51,938 bases of DNA from Hylemonella sp. GTDB taxonomy: Bacteria; Pseudomonadota; Gammaproteobacteria; Burkholderiales; Burkholderiaceae_C. Positions 16,925 to 27,876 of the stretch are shown here, piece by piece. The position numbers and the translations under genes are program-made. The notes below the pieces were generated by a model. The model saw only the letters and a list, made by a program, of their open reading frames with translations. It was not told where the DNA came from and searched no databases. The DNA lies in contig JAUYQZ010000040.1 of assembly GCA_030695415.1 (NCBI GenBank), positions 1 to 51,938 of the forward strand, written 5' to 3'. Every line of letters begins with the position of its first letter. The first letter of the stretch is position 1.

Positions 16925-18508
16925 ATGAAGAATCTGCTTGTGGACTGGCAATTCAAGCGCATCGGCGCCCGCCTGGGTGCCGGTTTCGGCGTTGTTCTGG
17001 CGCTCATGGTGCTGATGCTGGTGGCGACCGTGCTTCAGCTTTGGCGCATCCAGTCCCACAACGCCGACAACGAACGCCATACCGAGCGGCTGGTGCTGGT
17101 CCAGGAGTGGTCGGCCCTGGTGCGTACCAATCTGGACCGTGCCCTGACAGCCACCCGCCTCGATGCAGCCATCGGCGACGACGATGCGGTGCGCGGCCGT
17201 ATGGAGGGTGTGCTGGGCCAGCTCAATGTCGAGATGTCTGCCACGGCGTCGGCGACGGTGGAACTGCAGAAAAAGGTGGTGGCTGTTTCAGACGAGCCGG
17301 CGGTGGCCGCGTTGATCGCACGGGTCAACGATGCGCGCAACCGGTTCGTGGCGCTGCGCGCGAACATCCGTGACGATATCCAGATGGGGGAAGGCGGAAA
17401 GCGCGTGGAGGGCGAGTTGCTGCCACTGGCGCAGTCCATGGTCAAGACCCTGGACGAGTTGACGGCTCACCTGAAGGGGGCCAGCACCCAGGCCACACAG
17501 GAACTGGCCGACAACGTGCGCCAGGCGCAAGCGCTGCTGCTCGTGATCTGCGCCATCGCCCTGGCCGCCGGCGTGCTGATCGCCTGGCTGACCACGCGTT
17601 CCATCACCCGGCCCATGCGCGATGCGGTCCAGATCGCCGACAAGATTGCCCAGGGCGACCTGACGCACAGCTTCCAGAGCACGCGCGAGGATGAGATCGG
17701 ATCCCTGCTGCGCCGACTGTCCCTGATGCAACAGAAGCTGCACCAGGCCTTGAGCGCCATCAGCGAGGCCACGACCCAGATCAGCCATGTCAGCGGCGAA
17801 GTGGCCAGCGGCAACGCCGACCTGGCGCAGCGCACCGAAAGGGCGGCCAGCAGTCTGCAGGAGACGGCGTCTTCCATGGACCAGCTCACCGGCACGGTGC
17901 AGCACTCGGCCGAGTCGGCGCGCACGGCCAGCGAACTGTCTGCCACGTCGACCCAGGTGGCTCGGCGCGGGGGTGAAGTCGTGGCGCAGGTGGTGGCCAC
18001 CATGGACGAGATCAACCAGAGTTCCAGCCAGATCGCCAGCATCATCAGCGTGATCGACGGCATTGCCTTCCAGACCAATATCCTGGCCCTCAACGCGGCC
18101 GTGGAGGCCGCCCGCGCCGGCGAGCAGGGGCGTGGTTTTGCCGTGGTGGCGTCCGAGGTACGCAGCCTGGCGCAGCGTTCGGCCGAGGCGGCGCGCGAGA
18201 TCAAGACCCTGATCGACGCGAGCGTGAGCAAGGTCGGGGCCGGTGCCCGGCTGGTGCACGATGCGGGCAACACCATGGGCGACATCGTGGCGAGTGTGCA
18301 GCGCGTCACCGACATGATCGCCGGCATCAGCGCGGCTGCCACTGCGCAGAACCAGGGCATCGGCAAGATGAACCAGGCCGTCGGCGAGCTCGACGAGATG
18401 ACGCAGCAGAATGCCGCGTTGGTGGAGCAGTCGACCGCAGCGGCTGAGAGCTTGAAGGATCAGGCGCAGCGGCTGGCCGCCATCGTGGCGAACTTCAGGC
18501 TTTCCTGA
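16925..18508 (+). CDS. Methyl-accepting chemotaxis protein
   Basis: A 527-residue transmembrane chemoreceptor. TM1 is at about 20-38 ([20 protein letters not shown]) and a roughly 150-residue periplasmic four-helix-bundle sensor domain follows. TM2 ([20 protein letters not shown]) leads into a HAMP domain ([20 protein letters not shown]). The cytoplasmic signalling coiled coil contains the conserved hairpin tip [20 protein letters not shown] and [19 protein letters not shown]. There is no C-terminal CheR-tethering pentapeptide. The ligand is unknown. I start at ATG 16925, next to a usual basic N-terminus; the upstream in-frame ATG at 16859 adds an unconserved 22 residues. A CheY-like receiver gene converges 9 bp downstream. 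Confidence 0.93.
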   Translation: MKNLLVDWQFKRIGARLGAGFGVVLALMVLMLVATVLQLWRIQSHNADNERHTERLVLVQEWSALVRTNLDRALTATRLDAAIGDDDAVRGRMEGVLGQLNVEMSATASATVELQKKVVAVSDEPAVAALIARVNDARNRFVALRANIRDDIQMGEGGKRVEGELLPLAQSMVKTLDELTAHLKGASTQATQELADNVRQAQALLLVICAIALAAGVLIAWLTTRSITRPMRDAVQIADKIAQGDLTHSFQSTREDEIGSLLRRLSLMQQKLHQALSAISEATTQISHVSGEVASGNADLAQRTERAASSLQETASSMDQLTGTVQHSAESARTASELSATSTQVARRGGEVVAQVVATMDEINQSSSQIASIISVIDGIAFQTNILALNAAVEAARAGEQGRGFAVVASEVRSLAQRSAEAAREIKTLIDASVSKVGAGARLVHDAGNTMGDIVASVQRVTDMIAGISAAATAQNQGIGKMNQAVGELDEMTQQNAALVEQSTAAAESLKDQAQRLAAIVANFRLS

Positions 18509-18517
18509 GCGGCGGAC

Positions 18518-18886
18518 TCAGGCCTCCAGCAGCTTCGCGACCACGCTGCGCAGCCCGGCTGGCTTGAACGGCTTGACGAGATAGGCGTTGGCGCCAGCCC
18601 GCTGGCCAGTTTCCCGGTCCTCGGGGCGGTCGTTGGAGGACAGCAGGACGATCCGGACGTTGGCCAGCTGTTCATCGCTGCGCAGCTCCGCACAGACCCT
18701 GTAACCATCATGCTCACCGGGCATGACCACGTCCAGCAGCACGAGGTCGGGCCGGACGTGACGCGCCACGTTCAGACCGGCGCTTCCATTGGAAGCTTCG
18801 TAGAGTTCGTATCCGGATTCGGCCAGGGCCCACTTCACCAGCTGCCGTGACTGCGCATGGTCATCGATAATCAGGATCTTCTTCAT
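18518..18886 (-). CDS. Single-domain response regulator (CheY-like receiver)
   Basis: A 122-residue receiver with no output domain. The acidic pocket is D8-D9 (ILIIDDH), the phospho-acceptor is D52 in LVLLDVVMPG, the switch Ser is at 83-84 (VLLSSN), and the conserved Lys is K105 in LVKPFKP. The family length is complete. Stand-alone receivers of this kind act in chemotaxis or as phosphate shuttles in two-component networks. The partner kinase is not in the window. It is convergent with the chemoreceptor gene and divergent from def, 23 bp away. The sequence is not closely CheY1-like, so a chemotaxis role is only suggested by position. Confidence 0.88.
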   Translation of the reverse strand: MKKILIIDDHAQSRQLVKWALAESGYELYEASNGSAGLNVARHVRPDLVLLDVVMPGEHDGYRVCAELRSDEQLANVRIVLLSSNDRPEDRETGQRAGANAYLVKPFKPAGLRSVVAKLLEA

Positions 18887-18909
18887 TCGAGGCAGTTTAG
18901 ATCAAGTTC

Positions 18910-19449
18910 ATGGCAAACCGCGAAATACTGCGCATGGGCGATGCGCGCCTGCTGCGTGTGGCCCAGCCCGTGACCGACTTCGACAGCGATGCGCTGCACC
19001 TGCTGATCACCGACCTGCTCGACACCATGGTCGCGGCCAACGGCGCCGGCCTGGCGGCGCCGCAGATCGGCGTGGATTTGCAGGTGGTGATCTTCGGCAG
19101 CGGTGAGTTCAACCCGCGCTACCCCGACGCGCCCGTGGTGCCGCGCACCGTGTTGTGCAATCCGGTCATCACGCCGCTGGGTGAAGAGGAACAGCTGGGC
19201 TGGGAAGGCTGCCTTTCGGTGCCCGGGCTGCGCGGTGTGGTGCCGCGCTTCGCAAGAATTCGCTACACCGGCTTCGATCAATATGGCGACCCGGTCGACC
19301 GCACCGTCGAGGGTTTCCACGCCCGCGTGGTGCAGCACGAGTGCGACCACCTGATCGGCAAGCTCTACCCCATGCGGGTGCGGGATTTCACGCAGTTCGG
19401 CTATACCGAGGTGCTGTTCCCGGGCCTGGACGCGGCGCAGGACGACTGA
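18910..19449 (+). CDS. def: Peptide deformylase
   Basis: A 179-residue metalloenzyme that removes the N-formyl group from nascent proteins. All three family motifs are present: [10 protein letters not shown] (motif 1), EGCLSVPG with the metal-binding Cys (motif 2), and QHECDHLIG (motif 3, HExxH with the catalytic Glu). The start at 18910 is 23 bp from the divergent receiver gene. Here def is not paired with fmt, the arrangement seen in many genomes, so a second def copy next to fmt elsewhere is possible. Confidence 0.96.
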   Translation: MANREILRMGDARLLRVAQPVTDFDSDALHLLITDLLDTMVAANGAGLAAPQIGVDLQVVIFGSGEFNPRYPDAPVVPRTVLCNPVITPLGEEEQLGWEGCLSVPGLRGVVPRFARIRYTGFDQYGDPVDRTVEGFHARVVQHECDHLIGKLYPMRVRDFTQFGYTEVLFPGLDAAQDD

Positions 19450-19453
19450 AGAC

Positions 19454-19480
19454 GGGCCGGCGCAGTTGATGCGCCGGCCC
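19454..19480. terminator. Strong hairpin between convergent genes def and DUF1080
   Basis: A perfect 11-bp GC-rich stem (19454-19464 with 19470-19480) encloses a 5-nt loop. It lies 4 bp after the def stop and 10 bp before the stop of the convergent lipoprotein gene, so it could stop or protect both transcripts. There is no T-tract on either side, so intrinsic termination is uncertain. Confidence 0.5.
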
Positions 19481-19490
19481 GGGCCTCAGG

Positions 19491-20105
19491 TCAGAGTGGC
19501 TTGATCTGCACCTTGCGCCACTTGATCGGGCCGCCGACCGCGCCCTTGACGCCGGCACCGTACTGAAGCGCAAACGGGCCGCTGGCGTATTTGCCGTTGC
19601 GCAGGCTGACAGTCTGCACGCCGTTGAATTTCACCGTGATCAGATCGCCCTGGGCCGTGATTTCCAGGGTGTTCCACTTGCCGCCGGCCTTGTGGACGAG
19701 GGGCACGGGGACGGCGGCGAAATCGACGATCGCGCCCGTGCCGTATTTCGGGTCCGGACGGATGTCCCAGATATTGACTTCGTAGGAACTGTCGGCGGCG
19801 ATCTTGGCCGGGTCGGCGGCGCGGATGAAGATGCCGCTGTTGGTGTCGGTGGCAGCCCAGAATTCGGCGTAGATGACAAAGTCCTTGTAGGCGTTCTTCG
19901 AGACCAGGTAGCTGGTCTTGCCCTGGTCGGCCACGATCGCCCCGTTTTCGGCCCGCCAGTTGGCGTCACCCAGCCGGTTCCAGTTGTCCAGGCCCTTCTC
20001 GCCGTCGATCAGCGTGGTCCAGCCGGAGCCAGGCCAGCTGGCGCAGCCGGCCAGACCCGATACCAGGGTGAGCAGGGCGAGCCTGCGTGAGAACGTCAGT
20101 TTCAT
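19491..20105 (-). CDS. DUF1080 (3-keto-disaccharide hydrolase-like) lipoprotein
   Basis: A 204-residue exported lipoprotein. The signal peptide MKLTFSRRLALLTLVSGLAG ends at the acylated Cys 21 (LAGC). The mature protein is a beta-sandwich of the DUF1080/LamG-like type, shown by WTTLIDGEKGLDNW, NGAIVADQ, DFVIYAEFWA, NSGIFIRA, WNTLEI, ITVKFNG and a late GPFALQYG strand. Family members bind or cleave glycosides (3-keto-glycoside hydrolases in some bacteria), but many are uncharacterised, so no substrate is assigned. It stands alone between def and glnD. A 90-bp gap separates its start from the end of glnD, and no strong promoter motif is seen there. Confidence 0.85.
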   Translation of the reverse strand: MKLTFSRRLALLTLVSGLAGCASWPGSGWTTLIDGEKGLDNWNRLGDANWRAENGAIVADQGKTSYLVSKNAYKDFVIYAEFWAATDTNSGIFIRAADPAKIAADSSYEVNIWDIRPDPKYGTGAIVDFAAVPVPLVHKAGGKWNTLEITAQGDLITVKFNGVQTVSLRNGKYASGPFALQYGAGVKGAVGGPIKWRKVQIKPL

Positions 20106-20195
20106 GGGGGTGTCTCCTCGGTGGTTGTGTAGCGGCCGCAGCGCAGGGCCGCAGGCACACTATCGCACGGGCAGGGGGAGCCCTGTCAAGCCGGC

Positions 20196-22787
20196 TCAGG
20201 ACGCCAGCACGTCCAGCAGCTCGGTTTCGATGGCGATCTGCGCGCGGTTGTTCTGCAGCGCGTCGCCGCTGATCAGAAAGGTGTCGTCCACACGCTCGCC
20301 CAGGGTGTTGACCTTGGCCAGTTGCAGGTTGATGCGGTGGCGGGCCAGCACGCGCGCCACCCGGTAGAGCAGGCCGGCCTGGTCGCTGGCCGAAATGCTG
20401 AGCAGCCAGCGTTGCGCCTTTTCATCGGGCTTGAGGCTCACCCGCGGCGTGATGGGGAAGCTCTTGACGCGGCGTGAGAGCCGGCCGCGACCGGGTTCGG
20501 GCAGGGGCGCAGCCTCGGCGATGGCGCGCGCCAGCTCCGACTCGACCATGCTGGTCGTCTCGCGGTAGTGATCCTGCATACCGGGCGAAACGACCTGGAA
20601 GGTATCGAGCGCATAGCCGTTGCGCGCGGTGTGGATGCGCGCGTCCTGGATGCTGAAGCCGCCCTGTTCGAAATAGCCGCAGATGCGCGCGAACAGGTCG
20701 GGCTGGTCCGGCGTGTAGACCAGTACCTGCAGGCCCTCGCCCACGGAGGACCGGCGCGCACGCACGATGGGCTGGTCGGTTCCGACAAAGCGGGAGACGT
20801 GACGGGTATGCCAGGCGATGTCGTCGGCGTCGTGGCGCATGAAATAGCTCACGTCCAGCGTATCCCAGAGCTTCTTGTGCGCATCAAAGGGCAGGCTGTG
20901 CAGGGCCAGCTTCACCAGGGCCTCGCGTTTGTGCGACTCGACCTCGGCGTCGGGCGAGGGAGCATGTCCGCCCAGGGCGCGCAGCGTGTAGCGGTACAGA
21001 TCCTCCAGCAGCTTGCCCTTCCAGGCATTCCAGACCTTCGGGCTGGTGCCGCGGATGTCCGCCACCGTCAGCAGGTACAGGGCGGTGAGGTATCGCTCGT
21101 TGCCGACCTTTTTGGCAAAGGCGGCAATGACGTCGGGGTCGCTCAGGTCGGACTTCTGCGCGATGCGGCTCATGGACAGGTGCTCCCTGACCAGGAACGC
21201 GATCAGGCGCGCGTCCTCGCGGCTGATGCCGTGCTGGCTGGCAAAACGCCGCACCTCCACCGCGCCCAGGTCGGAGTGGTCGCCGCCGCGGCCCTTGGCA
21301 ATGTCGTGGAAGAGGGCCGCCGCGTAAAGGATCCAGGGCTGATCCCAACCGGCGCCCAGCTGCGAGCAGAAAGGGTACTCGTGCGCGTGCTCGGCCATGA
21401 AGAAGCGGCGCACATTGCGCAGCACCATGAGGATGTGCTGGTCCACCGTGTAGACGTGGAACAGGTCGTGCTGCATCTGGCCGACGATGCGCCGGAAGAC
21501 CCAGAGGTAGCGGCCCAGGACCGAGGTCTGGTTCATCAGGCGCATGGCGTGCGTGATGCCGCGTGGCTCCTGCAGGATCTGCATGAAGGTACGGCGGTTG
21601 ACCGGGTCCTGACGGAACTTCGCGGTCATCAGGCCGCGCGCGTTGTACAGCGCGCGCAGGGTGCGCGCCGACAGGCCCTTGACCCCGTCGGTGCTCTGGT
21701 AGACCAGGAAGGTCTCCAGGATGGCGTGCGGCTCGCGCTTGTAGAGGTCGTCGCTGACCACTTCGATCAGGCCGCCCTTGTCGAGGAATCGGTCGTTGAT
21801 GGGGCGAGGCGCCTGGGCGCTCGGATGCAGCCGCTCTTCGATATTGAGCAGCAGGATCTGGTTGAGCTGGGTCACGGCCTTGGCGGCCCAGTAGTAGTGG
21901 CGCATCAGCGCCTCGCTGGCGCGCACCTTGGTACGGACCTCTGCCGTATCTGAAGAATAGTCAAAGGTATTGGCCACGGCGGTCTGCAGGTCGAACACCA
22001 GCCGGTCCTCGCGCCGGCCGGCGACCAGATGCAGGCGCAGGCGGATCAGCTCCAGCATGGCTTCGTTGCGCTTGAGCTGGCGCACCTCGAAAGGCGTCGC
22101 CAGGCCGGTGCGGGCCAGTTCGTCCCAGGACTTGCCGTACCCGGCGGCCTGGGCCACCCAGAGGATGATCTGCAGGTCGCGCAGGCCACCGGGCGATTCC
22201 TTGCAGTTGGGCTCCAGAGCGTAGGGCGTGTCTTCGAACTTGTTGTGACGCTGCTGCATCTCCAGGGTCTTGGCGACGAAGAAAGCCCGCGGGTCGATGG
22301 CCTGGCGAAAGCGCCAGCGGAAATCCTTGTAGAGCGACGGGTTGCCGCAGATCAGGCGCGACTCCAGCAGCGCCGTCTGCACCGTCACGTCCTTGGCCGC
22401 CTCGGCCAGGCATTCGTCGACCGTGCGCACGCTGGAGCCGATCTCCAGCCCGGCGTCCCAGCAGCTGCTGATGAACGTCTCGATGCGACGGCGCAGGAGC
22501 TCGTCCGTGTCGGGTGATTCACCTTCGGGCAGCAGCAGCAGCACGTCGATGTCAGAGTGCGGGAAGAGCTCGCCGCGCCCGAAGCCGCCGACGGCCACCA
22601 GGGCCGCGCCGGGGCCGAAGCCGGCCAGTTTCGCGAGCGTCTTGAGGGTGTCGTCAGCCAGGCGCGCGAGCTGGCGCAGGGCGGCGTGCACACCGCGCGT
22701 GGAGGCACCGCTGTGGCTGACGTTGTGGAGCAGTTCCGCCTTGCGGGCGCGGTACTGCTCTCTGAGCATCGGAGGGGTCGCTAGCAT
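20196..22787 (-). CDS. glnD: [Protein-PII] uridylyltransferase / uridylyl-removing enzyme
   Basis: An 863-residue nitrogen sensor. The N-terminal nucleotidyltransferase domain has [20 protein letters not shown] with the catalytic Asp pair near residue 80. A central HD domain ([21 protein letters not shown]) removes UMP. Two C-terminal ACT domains ([20 protein letters not shown] and [20 protein letters not shown]) sense glutamine. It uridylylates PII (GlnB/GlnK) when glutamine is low and so controls glutamine synthetase and NtrBC. It lies 19 bp downstream of map on the same strand; the map-glnD pair is common in proteobacteria. Confidence 0.97.
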   Translation of the reverse strand: MLATPPMLREQYRARKAELLHNVSHSGASTRGVHAALRQLARLADDTLKTLAKLAGFGPGAALVAVGGFGRGELFPHSDIDVLLLLPEGESPDTDELLRRRIETFISSCWDAGLEIGSSVRTVDECLAEAAKDVTVQTALLESRLICGNPSLYKDFRWRFRQAIDPRAFFVAKTLEMQQRHNKFEDTPYALEPNCKESPGGLRDLQIILWVAQAAGYGKSWDELARTGLATPFEVRQLKRNEAMLELIRLRLHLVAGRREDRLVFDLQTAVANTFDYSSDTAEVRTKVRASEALMRHYYWAAKAVTQLNQILLLNIEERLHPSAQAPRPINDRFLDKGGLIEVVSDDLYKREPHAILETFLVYQSTDGVKGLSARTLRALYNARGLMTAKFRQDPVNRRTFMQILQEPRGITHAMRLMNQTSVLGRYLWVFRRIVGQMQHDLFHVYTVDQHILMVLRNVRRFFMAEHAHEYPFCSQLGAGWDQPWILYAAALFHDIAKGRGGDHSDLGAVEVRRFASQHGISREDARLIAFLVREHLSMSRIAQKSDLSDPDVIAAFAKKVGNERYLTALYLLTVADIRGTSPKVWNAWKGKLLEDLYRYTLRALGGHAPSPDAEVESHKREALVKLALHSLPFDAHKKLWDTLDVSYFMRHDADDIAWHTRHVSRFVGTDQPIVRARRSSVGEGLQVLVYTPDQPDLFARICGYFEQGGFSIQDARIHTARNGYALDTFQVVSPGMQDHYRETTSMVESELARAIAEAAPLPEPGRGRLSRRVKSFPITPRVSLKPDEKAQRWLLSISASDQAGLLYRVARVLARHRINLQLAKVNTLGERVDDTFLISGDALQNNRAQIAIETELLDVLAS

Positions 22788-22806
22788 GGCGACGTATCAG
22801 CGGGAA

Positions 22807-23619
22807 TCAGGCCAGGGCCGCAGTTTTCACGAAGGCCGGGGGGGGCGGGCTGCCCGCGGAGAGGGTCAACACCTCGTAGCCGGTCGGCGTGACCAGCACC
22901 GTGTGTTCCCACTGGGCCGAGAGCGAGTGGTCCTTGGTGACGATGGTCCAGCCGTCGCCCAGCTCCTTGATCTCGCGCTTGCCCGCATTGATCATGGGCT
23001 CAATGGTGAAGGTCATGCCGGGCACCAGCTCGGTCAGCGTCCCGGGCTTGCCGTAGTGGAGGATCTGCGGATCCTCATGGAAGACCTGGCCGATGCCGTG
23101 GCCGCAGAACTCGCGCACCACCGAAAAACCGTTGCTTTCAGCGAATTTCTGGATCGCCCAGCCGATGTCGCCCAGGTGGGCGCCCGGCTTGACCTGCTCG
23201 ATGCCGTGCCACATGGCCTCGTAGGTGAAGGAGCACAGGCGTTTGGCGGCGATGGAGGCATCGCCGACGATGAACATGCGGCTGGTGTCACCGAACCAGC
23301 CGTCCTTGATGACGGTGACGTCGATGTTCACGATGTCGCCCTTCTTGAGCACCTTGTCGCCGGGAATGCCGTGGCAGACCACATGGTTGATCGAGGTGCA
23401 CAGCGAGGCCGGGAAAGGCGGGTAACCGGAAGGCTGGTAGCCCAGGGTGGCGGAGGTCGTGCCCTGGGTCTTCATGTACGCGGCCGCCAGGCGGTCGATT
23501 TCGCCCGTGGTGATGCCGGGCTTCACGTGGGGGGTCAGGTAATCCAGCACTTCGGCCGCCAGCCGGCAGGCCAGGCGCATGCCGGCGATGCCTGCTTCGT
23601 CTTTGTAGGTGATCGTCAT
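22807..23619 (-). CDS. map: Methionine aminopeptidase, type I
   Basis: A 270-residue enzyme that removes the initiator methionine after deformylation. The five metal ligands are in place: two Asp in VNIDVTVIKDGWFGDTSRMF, His in EFCGHGIGQVFHEDP, Glu in FTIEPM, and Glu in QWEHTVLVT. The substrate-binding His lies in SINHVVCHG. I use ATG 23619; the open frame begins at a TTG nine bases earlier. The last 20 residues are a short extension without motifs. The gene is divergent from purL across a 181-bp gap. Confidence 0.97.
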   Translation of the reverse strand: MTITYKDEAGIAGMRLACRLAAEVLDYLTPHVKPGITTGEIDRLAAAYMKTQGTTSATLGYQPSGYPPFPASLCTSINHVVCHGIPGDKVLKKGDIVNIDVTVIKDGWFGDTSRMFIVGDASIAAKRLCSFTYEAMWHGIEQVKPGAHLGDIGWAIQKFAESNGFSVVREFCGHGIGQVFHEDPQILHYGKPGTLTELVPGMTFTIEPMINAGKREIKELGDGWTIVTKDHSLSAQWEHTVLVTPTGYEVLTLSAGSPPPPAFVKTAALA

Positions 23620-23800
23620 GGGGTGCAATTATCCCATTGGAGACGGCTTTATGTCCGTGGCAGGCTGACAGAGGCATGGTGCGGAAGTCAGGCCACCACC
23701 CCGGAACAGACGGGAGGGGGCCCAAAAGGCGTGGGATGTCGGAGCTAAAATCTCTGCTTTCCCCCGGACACCCGTCCACCACCCCCTCAAGGCCACCCCA

Positions 23801-26800
23801 GTGACCCTGCATATCTCCTCTTTCGAGGGCGGCAGCGCCCTCAGCCCGTTTCGCGTTCAGCAGCTCCTGCCCCGTCTGCAGGCCATCCACGACAAGGTCA
23901 GCGGCATAGCTGCCCGCTATGTTCACCTGGTGGCCTGCGACAGCGAGCCGACCTCCGGACTCAAGCAGCAGCTGGCAGCCCTGATGAGCTACGGGGATCC
24001 TTACGCCGGGCCGGCCGAGGGTCCGCTGGTGGTGGTGGCGCCGCGCCTGGGCACGGTCTCGCCCTGGGCCTCCAAGGCCACCGACATCGCGCACAACTGC
24101 GGCCTGGCCGTGCACCGCGTGGAGCGCGTGGTCGAATACCGCCTCACGCTCAAATCGGGCCTGCTGGGCAAGAACGCCCTGACGCCGGAGCAACTGGGCC
24201 AGGTGGCTGCGCTCTTGCACGACCGCATGACGGAAAGTGCCATGGCCACCCGTGAGGAAGCCTGCGGCCTGTTCACTGAACTGCACCCGGCGCCCATGGA
24301 GCATGTGGACATCCTGGGCGGTGGCCGTGCCGCGCTGGAAAAGGCCAATGTGCAATTTGGCCTGGCCCTGGCCGAGGACGAGATCGAGTACCTGGTCAAA
24401 GCCTTCACGGACCTCAAGCGCAACCCGACCGACGTCGAACTCATGATGTTCGCCCAGGCCAACAGCGAACATTGCCGCCACAAGATCTTCAACGCCGACT
24501 TCACCATCGACGGTGTGCGCCAGCCGCGCAGCATGTTCGGCATGATCCGCAACACCCACCAGCTCAGCCCGCAGCACACGGTGGTGGCCTATTCGGACAA
24601 CGCCTCCATCATGGAAGGCAACACGGTCGAGCGGTTCATCGCAAAGATGGGGCAGGGCTCGGCACCCGCTTACCAGAAGACCGAAGCCCTGAACCACGTG
24701 CTGATGAAGGTCGAGACGCACAACCACCCGACCGCCATCTCCCCCTTCCCCGGTGCTTCCACGGGCGCCGGCGGCGAGATCCGTGACGAGGGCGCCACCG
24801 GCCGCGGCTCCAAGCCCAAGGCCGGCCTGACGGGCTTCACGGTTTCCAAGCTCTGGGGCGGCTGGGCCGATGAAAAGGGCGGCAAGCCCGAGCACATCGC
24901 CAGCCCGCTGCAGATCATGACCGAAGGCCCGCTGGGGGGCGCCGCCTTCAACAACGAGTTCGGCCGGCCCAATCTGGCGGGTTATTTCCGCGAGTACGAG
25001 CAGGCTGTGTCCAGCGACGTGGACACGGTGCAGCGTGCTTACCACAAGCCCATCATGATCGCCGGCGGCGTCGGTGTCATTGACGCCGGCCAGACCCAGA
25101 AGATCCTGTTCCCTGCCGGCACCCTGCTGATCCAGCTCGGCGGCCCGGGCATGCGTATCGGCATGGGCGGCAGTGCCGCCAGCTCCATGGCCACGGGCGC
25201 CAACGCGGCCGAGCTGGACTTTGATTCCGTGCAGCGTGGCAACCCCGAGATCGAGCGCCGCGCGCAGGAGGTCATCAACCACTGCTGGGCCCAGGGTGAC
25301 AAGAACCCCATCCTGGCCATCCACGACGTGGGCGCGGGCGGCCTGTCCAATGCCTTCCCCGAATTGACCAACGACGCCGGACGCGGTGCACGTTTCGATT
25401 TGCGCGCCCTGCCGCTCGAAGAATCGGGCCTGGCGCCCAAGGAAATCTGGAGCAACGAGAGCCAGGAACGCTATGTGATGGCCATCGCGCCCGAGTCGCT
25501 GGAACAGTTCAAGTCTTTCTGCGAACGCGAGCGTTGCCCCTTTGCCGTCGTGGGCGTGGCCACCGAAGAGCGCCAGCTGGTGCTGGCCGACGCGGGTGCT
25601 GAATCCCCCGTGGACATGCCCATGAATGTGCTGCTGGGCAAGCCGCCCAAGATGCACCGCGACGTGAAGACCATCGCGCGGCGGTTCTTGCCGCTGGACC
25701 TCACAGGGGTGGAACTGCAGAAGGCCGTGATCGACGTGCTGAGCCATCCGACCGTGGCTTCCAAGCGTTTCCTCATCACCATCGGCGACCGCACCGTGGG
25801 CGGCCTCACCCATCGTGACCAGATGGTCGGCCCCTGGCAGGTGCCGGTGGCCGACGTCGCCGTGACCCTGGCCGACTACGCCGGTTTCAAGGGCGAGGCC
25901 ATGAGCATGGGCGAGCGCACGCCCCTGGCCGCGCTGGATGCGCCGGCCTCCGGTCGCATGGCCGTGGCCGAGGCCATCACCAACCTGCTGGCCGCACCCA
26001 TCGAACTGTCGCGCGTCAAGCTCTCGGCCAACTGGATGGCCGCCTGCGGCGAGCCCGGCGAGGACGCCGCGCTGTACGCCACGGTGCAGGCCGTGGGCAT
26101 GGAACTGTGCCCAGCGCTGGGCATCTCCATTCCCGTGGGCAAGGACAGCCTGTCCATGCGCACGCAGTGGAGCGATGGCAATGACAAGAAGAAGGTCACA
26201 TCACCGGTCTCGCTGATCGTCAGCGCCTTCGCCACGCTGGGCGATGTGCGCGGCACGCTGACACCGCAACTGGACAACACGGCGGATACCACGCTGCTGC
26301 TGGTCGATCTGGGCAAGGGCCGCCATCGCATGGCCGGCTCCATCTTGGCGCAGACGCTGAACCAGACCGGTGACACCGTGCCGGACCTGGACGATCCGCA
26401 GGACCTGATCAACCTGGTCAAGGCCGTGAACGACCTGCGCGCGCAGGGCAGGATCCTGGCCTACCACGACCGCAGCGACGGCGGCCTGCTGGCCGCGGCG
26501 GCCGAGATGGCCTTTGCCGGCCACGTGGGTGTGGCGCTCAATGTCGACATGCTCGTCACCGAGGGTGACGGCATTTCTGACAGCCGCATGGACCAGGGCG
26601 ACAGCAAGAACTGGGCGGCCCAGGTCAGCGCGCGCCGCGAGGAACTCACGCTCAAGGCCCTGTTCAACGAGGAGCTGGGCGTGCTGCTGCAGGTCAGGAG
26701 CGAAGACCGCGATGCGGTGATGCAGGTGCTGCGCGAACATGGTCTGTCCAAACACAGCCATGTGGTCGGCAAGACGCGACCGGCCGGTGGCCCGGTCAGC

Positions 26801-27796
26801 GCAGGGGTAGGGGAACTGCAGGTCTGGCGCGATGCCAAGGCCGTTTTCTCCGCCAAGCTGTTTGATCTGCACCAGGTCTGGGACAGCGTGAGCTGGAAGA
26901 TCAACCAGCAGCGCGACAACACGGCCTGTGCCGACCAGGAGCATGCGGCCGCCGGCGCGCCCAACGATCCGGGCTTGCACGTGCACCTCACCTTTGATCC
27001 TGCGCAGCAGCTGGCACCCGCGCTGCTCAAGAGCCGACCGAAAGTGGCCGTGCTGCGCGAGCAGGGCGTGAACTCGCACGTGGAGATGGCGTATGCCTTC
27101 ACCGAGGCCGGCTTCGAAGCGTTTGATGTGCACATGACCGACCTGCAAAGCGGCCGCGCGAACCTCAAGGACTTCAAGGGCGTGGTCGCCTGTGGCGGCT
27201 TCAGCTACGGCGACACCCTGGGCGCCGGCATCGGCTGGGCGCGTTCCATCACCTTCAATCCAGTGCTGTCCGGGCAGTTCCAGGCCTTCTTTGCCCGCCC
27301 CGACACCTTCGGCCTGGGCGTGTGCAACGGCTGCCAGATGTTTGCCGAACTGGCCGACATCATCCCCGGTGCGCAGGACTGGCCGCGTTTCACCACCAAC
27401 CGCAGCGAGCGCTTCGAGGCCCGCCTGTCCATGGTGGAGGTGCTGCCGTCACCCAGCCTGTTTTTCCAGGGCATGGCGGGCAGCCGCCTGCCGATCGCCG
27501 TGGCGCACGGCGAGGGTTACGCCAACTTTGCCTACCGCGGCAACGCGGCGAAGGCGACTGCGGCCATGCGTTTCGTGGACAACGCGGGGGCGGCCACCGA
27601 GGCCTACCCCTTCAACCCCAACGGCAGCGCCGGTGGACTGACCGCAGTCACCACGGCCGACGGTCGTTTCACGGCCATGATGCCGCACCCCGAGCGCGTG
27701 TTCCGTAATGTCCAGATGAGCTGGACCTCGCTGGACAAGAGCCAGTCCAGCCCCTGGATGCAGCTTTGGCGCAACGCACGCAAGTGGGTGGGCTGA
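23801..27796 (+). CDS. purL: Phosphoribosylformylglycinamidine synthase (FGAM synthase, single-chain)
   Basis: A large-type PurL of 1331 residues that converts FGAR and glutamine to FGAM in purine synthesis. The linker/N-terminal domain is followed by the FGAM synthase core ([20 protein letters not shown] near 308-327, and the second lobe [18 protein letters not shown]). The C-terminal class I glutaminase has the catalytic Cys in [13 protein letters not shown] and the His/Glu pair in [11 protein letters not shown]. The start is GTG 23801, which begins [11 protein letters not shown] after initiator conversion. A TAAAAT at about 23747 is a candidate -10. A terminator follows the stop. The long antisense frames inside it are not genes. 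Confidence 0.98.
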   Translation: MTLHISSFEGGSALSPFRVQQLLPRLQAIHDKVSGIAARYVHLVACDSEPTSGLKQQLAALMSYGDPYAGPAEGPLVVVAPRLGTVSPWASKATDIAHNCGLAVHRVERVVEYRLTLKSGLLGKNALTPEQLGQVAALLHDRMTESAMATREEACGLFTELHPAPMEHVDILGGGRAALEKANVQFGLALAEDEIEYLVKAFTDLKRNPTDVELMMFAQANSEHCRHKIFNADFTIDGVRQPRSMFGMIRNTHQLSPQHTVVAYSDNASIMEGNTVERFIAKMGQGSAPAYQKTEALNHVLMKVETHNHPTAISPFPGASTGAGGEIRDEGATGRGSKPKAGLTGFTVSKLWGGWADEKGGKPEHIASPLQIMTEGPLGGAAFNNEFGRPNLAGYFREYEQAVSSDVDTVQRAYHKPIMIAGGVGVIDAGQTQKILFPAGTLLIQLGGPGMRIGMGGSAASSMATGANAAELDFDSVQRGNPEIERRAQEVINHCWAQGDKNPILAIHDVGAGGLSNAFPELTNDAGRGARFDLRALPLEESGLAPKEIWSNESQERYVMAIAPESLEQFKSFCERERCPFAVVGVATEERQLVLADAGAESPVDMPMNVLLGKPPKMHRDVKTIARRFLPLDLTGVELQKAVIDVLSHPTVASKRFLITIGDRTVGGLTHRDQMVGPWQVPVADVAVTLADYAGFKGEAMSMGERTPLAALDAPASGRMAVAEAITNLLAAPIELSRVKLSANWMAACGEPGEDAALYATVQAVGMELCPALGISIPVGKDSLSMRTQWSDGNDKKKVTSPVSLIVSAFATLGDVRGTLTPQLDNTADTTLLLVDLGKGRHRMAGSILAQTLNQTGDTVPDLDDPQDLINLVKAVNDLRAQGRILAYHDRSDGGLLAAAAEMAFAGHVGVALNVDMLVTEGDGISDSRMDQGDSKNWAAQVSARREELTLKALFNEELGVLLQVRSEDRDAVMQVLREHGLSKHSHVVGKTRPAGGPVSAGVGELQVWRDAKAVFSAKLFDLHQVWDSVSWKINQQRDNTACADQEHAAAGAPNDPGLHVHLTFDPAQQLAPALLKSRPKVAVLREQGVNSHVEMAYAFTEAGFEAFDVHMTDLQSGRANLKDFKGVVACGGFSYGDTLGAGIGWARSITFNPVLSGQFQAFFARPDTFGLGVCNGCQMFAELADIIPGAQDWPRFTTNRSERFEARLSMVEVLPSPSLFFQGMAGSRLPIAVAHGEGYANFAYRGNAAKATAAMRFVDNAGAATEAYPFNPNGSAGGLTAVTTADGRFTAMMPHPERVFRNVQMSWTSLDKSQSSPWMQLWRNARKWVG

Positions 27797-27802
27797 GACG
27801 GG

Positions 27803-27829
27803 CCCGGCGGGCGTACGACCGCCGGGTTT
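27803..27829 (+). terminator. Terminator after purL
   Basis: A perfect 8-bp stem CCCGGCGG (27803-27810) / CCGCCGGG (27819-27826) with an 8-nt loop is followed by TTTAT. It starts 6 bp after the purL stop. The T-run is short, so efficiency is uncertain. Confidence 0.65.
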
Positions 27830-27876
27830 ATCGGTTAAGCTCCCCGCGGTAGTCTTACACGCCCGCGAACATAAGA

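Noticed and set aside
18910..19449. def as part of a def-fmt operon
   Set aside because: No fmt homologue is present on either side; the neighbours are a receiver gene and a DUF1080 gene.
23288..25813. 841-codon minus-strand frame opposite purL that continues into map in another frame
   Set aside because: It lies over purL in antisense and over map in the wrong frame, and has no recognisable domain.
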